NCBI GenBank assembly: GCA_017479205.1
Contig: JAFVCN010000036.1
Location: forward strand, 1 to 40,278
Length of the DNA stretch: 40,278 nt
Direction of reading: 5' to 3'
Source of the DNA: Candidatus Saccharimonadota bacterium
Lineage (GTDB): Bacteria; Patescibacteriota; Saccharimonadia; Saccharimonadales; Saccharimonadaceae
The position numbers and the translations under genes are program-made. Shown here in pieces: positions 39,081 to 40,278 of the stretch (the stretch's first letter is position 1; every line of letters begins with the position of its first letter). The notes below the pieces were generated by a model, which did not search any database, had not been told where the DNA came from, and worked only from the letters and a program-made list of their open reading frames with translations.

Positions 39081-39383
39081 ATGGTGACAATAAGAGATTT
39101 GCAGAAACGAGCATGGGAAAATAAAATTAACCATCATTTTAATACAACAAACGTTGAGCGTGAATTTTGTTTACTCGAAGCAGAAGTTTCTGAAGCATAT
39201 TTAAGTTGGTTGAGAAAAGAAAAGGGGCTAGATCTCGAACTGGCGGATGTTGCTATTTATCTTTTTGGTCTCGCAGAGATGAATAATATTGACCTTGAAG
39301 AAGCGATCGAGACAAAAATGAAGATTAACGAACAACGAAAATATAAAAAAGTTAACGGAGTATTCATAAAAGACGAGAATTAA
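39081..39383 (+). CDS. MazG-like nucleotide pyrophosphohydrolase
   Basis: A 100-aa helical protein of the all-alpha NTP-PPase type. LLEAEVSEAYLSWLR is the ExxE-type metal site, LELADVAIYLFGLAEM the ExxD site and EEAIETKMKINEQRKY the last helix. Such enzymes hydrolyse non-canonical or excess NTPs to NMPs. The start at 39081 is preferred to an overlapping ATG at 39039, because the domain begins there. It follows the YebC-family gene by 19 bases. No strong ribosome-binding site is seen. Confidence 0.82.
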   Translation: MVTIRDLQKRAWENKINHHFNTTNVEREFCLLEAEVSEAYLSWLRKEKGLDLELADVAIYLFGLAEMNNIDLEEAIETKMKINEQRKYKKVNGVFIKDEN

Positions 39384-39446
39384 ACTTTTTGCTCGTTAAC
39401 GTTCAGCTCGTGATTCGCGCCGGACAAAAGATTCTCGAACTTATTT

Positions 39447-40278
39447 TTAGATTGACGTACCGAGATATGTTATCTTAGCGTAACCGCCACCAGAACGTTG
39501 ACCGCTTATTGTCGAACCATTTAAAACTCCTCCAATATAACCAGAGCCGCCGCCGGCTCCACCGTGAGCGCTACCGCCACCGCCGTAGTATCCACCTCCG
39601 CCCCCGCCTTGATATGCAATACCACAGCCGCCTTGTCCACGCGTTCCACCAATGTTATAACACTGATTATTGCAGGTCCATTGAGAACTGTTATAATACA
39701 TTCCCGTAGAACATGCGGCACCGCCCAAATTAATAAAATTAAAGCCACCGCCAGCAGTTTGAGAGCCACCGGTACCATATCCATAACCAAAGCTTAACGT
39801 ATGATTTGTACTTGCTCCGTTGCCGCCGGTTAGACCGCCTCCTGAGCCGCCATTGCCATCGCCATAACCTTCGCCGCGAGTAAATGCACCTCCGCCTCCG
39901 CCAGCGACAATGATCTGCGAGCTTAAACTGGTGCTGGTCCTTATATCGGTCATACCACCGCCTTGGCCGCTACCAGCTCCACCGCCGTTATAAGCATTAG
40001 TTGTCGAAGATGGCGTGGTCATACTACTTAAATTACTTCCGCCTCTTTGACCTACATAAATCCGCAACGTCTGATTTTTTATGGCTTTATAGTTTCCATA
40101 AGAATATCCGCCAAGCCCACCAGTAAAAGTCTGATGATCCCCTCCCTGTGCACCCCAAACCTCCAACTTATAATAGCCATTACAAGGCGCAGTAAAGGTT
40201 TGCTCGCCACCTGTATAGTCGTAAGCATAAGGAGTGTTCTTAACCCAACAGGCACTAAGCGTAACCGTAAAGTTATTA
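39447..40278 (-). CDS. partial glycine-rich surface protein (N-terminus beyond the window)
   Basis: An open frame runs from the right window edge to the TAA at 39447, at least 277 codons, without its start. GEQTFTAPCNGYYKLEVWGAQGG is the opening of a Gly-rich domain, followed by GGLGGYSYGNY, LRIYVGQRGG, IIVAGGGGGAF and GGGYAKITYL, the pattern of the glycine-rich domain of ALK/LTK-like and many secreted bacterial proteins (PF12810-like). Several cysteines lie in the middle (CSTGMYYNSSQWTCNNQC). No TM segment is near the C-terminus. Probably extracellular; function unknown. Confidence 0.85.
   Translation of the reverse strand, partial: NNFTVTLSACWVKNTPYAYDYTGGEQTFTAPCNGYYKLEVWGAQGGDHQTFTGGLGGYSYGNYKAIKNQTLRIYVGQRGGSNLSSMTTPSSTTNAYNGGGAGSGQGGGMTDIRTSTSLSSQIIVAGGGGGAFTRGEGYGDGNGGSGGGLTGGNGASTNHTLSFGYGYGTGGSQTAGGGFNFINLGGAACSTGMYYNSSQWTCNNQCYNIGGTRGQGGCGIAYQGGGGGGYYGGGGSAHGGAGGGSGYIGGVLNGSTISGQRSGGGYAKITYLGTSI

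Noticed and set aside
39384-39446. Terminator after the MazG-like gene
   Set aside because: Only short imperfect pairing around GTTAACG is present; not enough to call.
1-40278. UGA recoding (Gly) as in Gracilibacteria/SR1
   Set aside because: UGA serves as a normal stop in mutM, holA and operon overlaps; no in-frame UGA is needed to explain any gene.
1-40278. CRISPR array or insertion sequence
   Set aside because: No regularly spaced repeats with unique spacers and no transposase were seen; the repeats found are two-copy only.

Overview
The window reads like a chromosomal segment of a Patescibacteria/CPR bacterium, most likely Candidatus Saccharibacteria (TM7). That is inferred from gene style, not from a 16S or marker tree: small densely packed operons, moderate-to-low GC, TGA used as a normal stop, many short-leader transcripts, a zinc-finger-less DnaJ, an S20 with a lysine/alanine tail, a degenerate DHH protein with a Pro/Ala/Val tail, and several cell-surface proteins without close household names.

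Layout. 1-2946 (minus): an operon of a six-TM membrane protein, a small protein, a flavin disulfide-reductase-like enzyme lacking its cysteine pair, and the 5' part of a membrane protein running off the left edge. 3110-5160 (plus): a wall/membrane-anchored protein with ten C-x12-C units, and a YjdF-like membrane protein. 5168-7155: dnaK behind a CIRCE-overlapped promoter. 7272-8708: a TylF-type methyltransferase converging on uppP. 8814-14602 (plus): an unknown protein, rpsT, mutM-holA, the DHH-like protein, tmk and ung. 14678-18672: a secreted beta-rich protein, a small membrane protein, rimB-rimK (minus), a 72-aa protein and a two-gene envelope operon, with a possible attenuator between them. 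18722-21868: a MacB-type ABC transporter, dnaJ with its own CIRCE, and a candidate small RNA.

22030-29981 is a translationally coupled seven-gene exopolysaccharide/capsule operon: GT2, Wzy-like polymerase, GT4, pyruvyl transferase, PP-loop ATP-pyrophosphatase-like protein, CapA, Wzx flippase. It is more AT-rich than the housekeeping part. Next to it, 30054-33592 is an accessory island. A two-gene unit of unknown function (289 aa cytoplasmic plus 129 aa membrane protein) lies between two ~65-bp imperfect direct repeats that also form the promoters. A flippase relic and a membrane-anchored KAP-family NTPase follow. I regard this as the best candidate for an undescribed system, possibly phage defence; that function is inference only. 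The right flank has a G5/DUF3761-like secreted protein, a GC-rich structured non-coding block, and tRNA-Ser(UGA) with a 19-bp duplication of its 3' end.

34739-36747 is a large surface protein gene split by a one-base frameshift. 36772-39383 holds an HD hydrolase, a pilin-like protein, ruvA, a YebC-family regulator and a MazG-like protein. The right edge cuts through a glycine-rich surface protein on the minus strand.

A genome-level theme is visible: at least a dozen genes have a -10 box (often an extended TGnTATAAT) only 6-10 nt before the ATG, which predicts leaderless or near-leaderless mRNAs.
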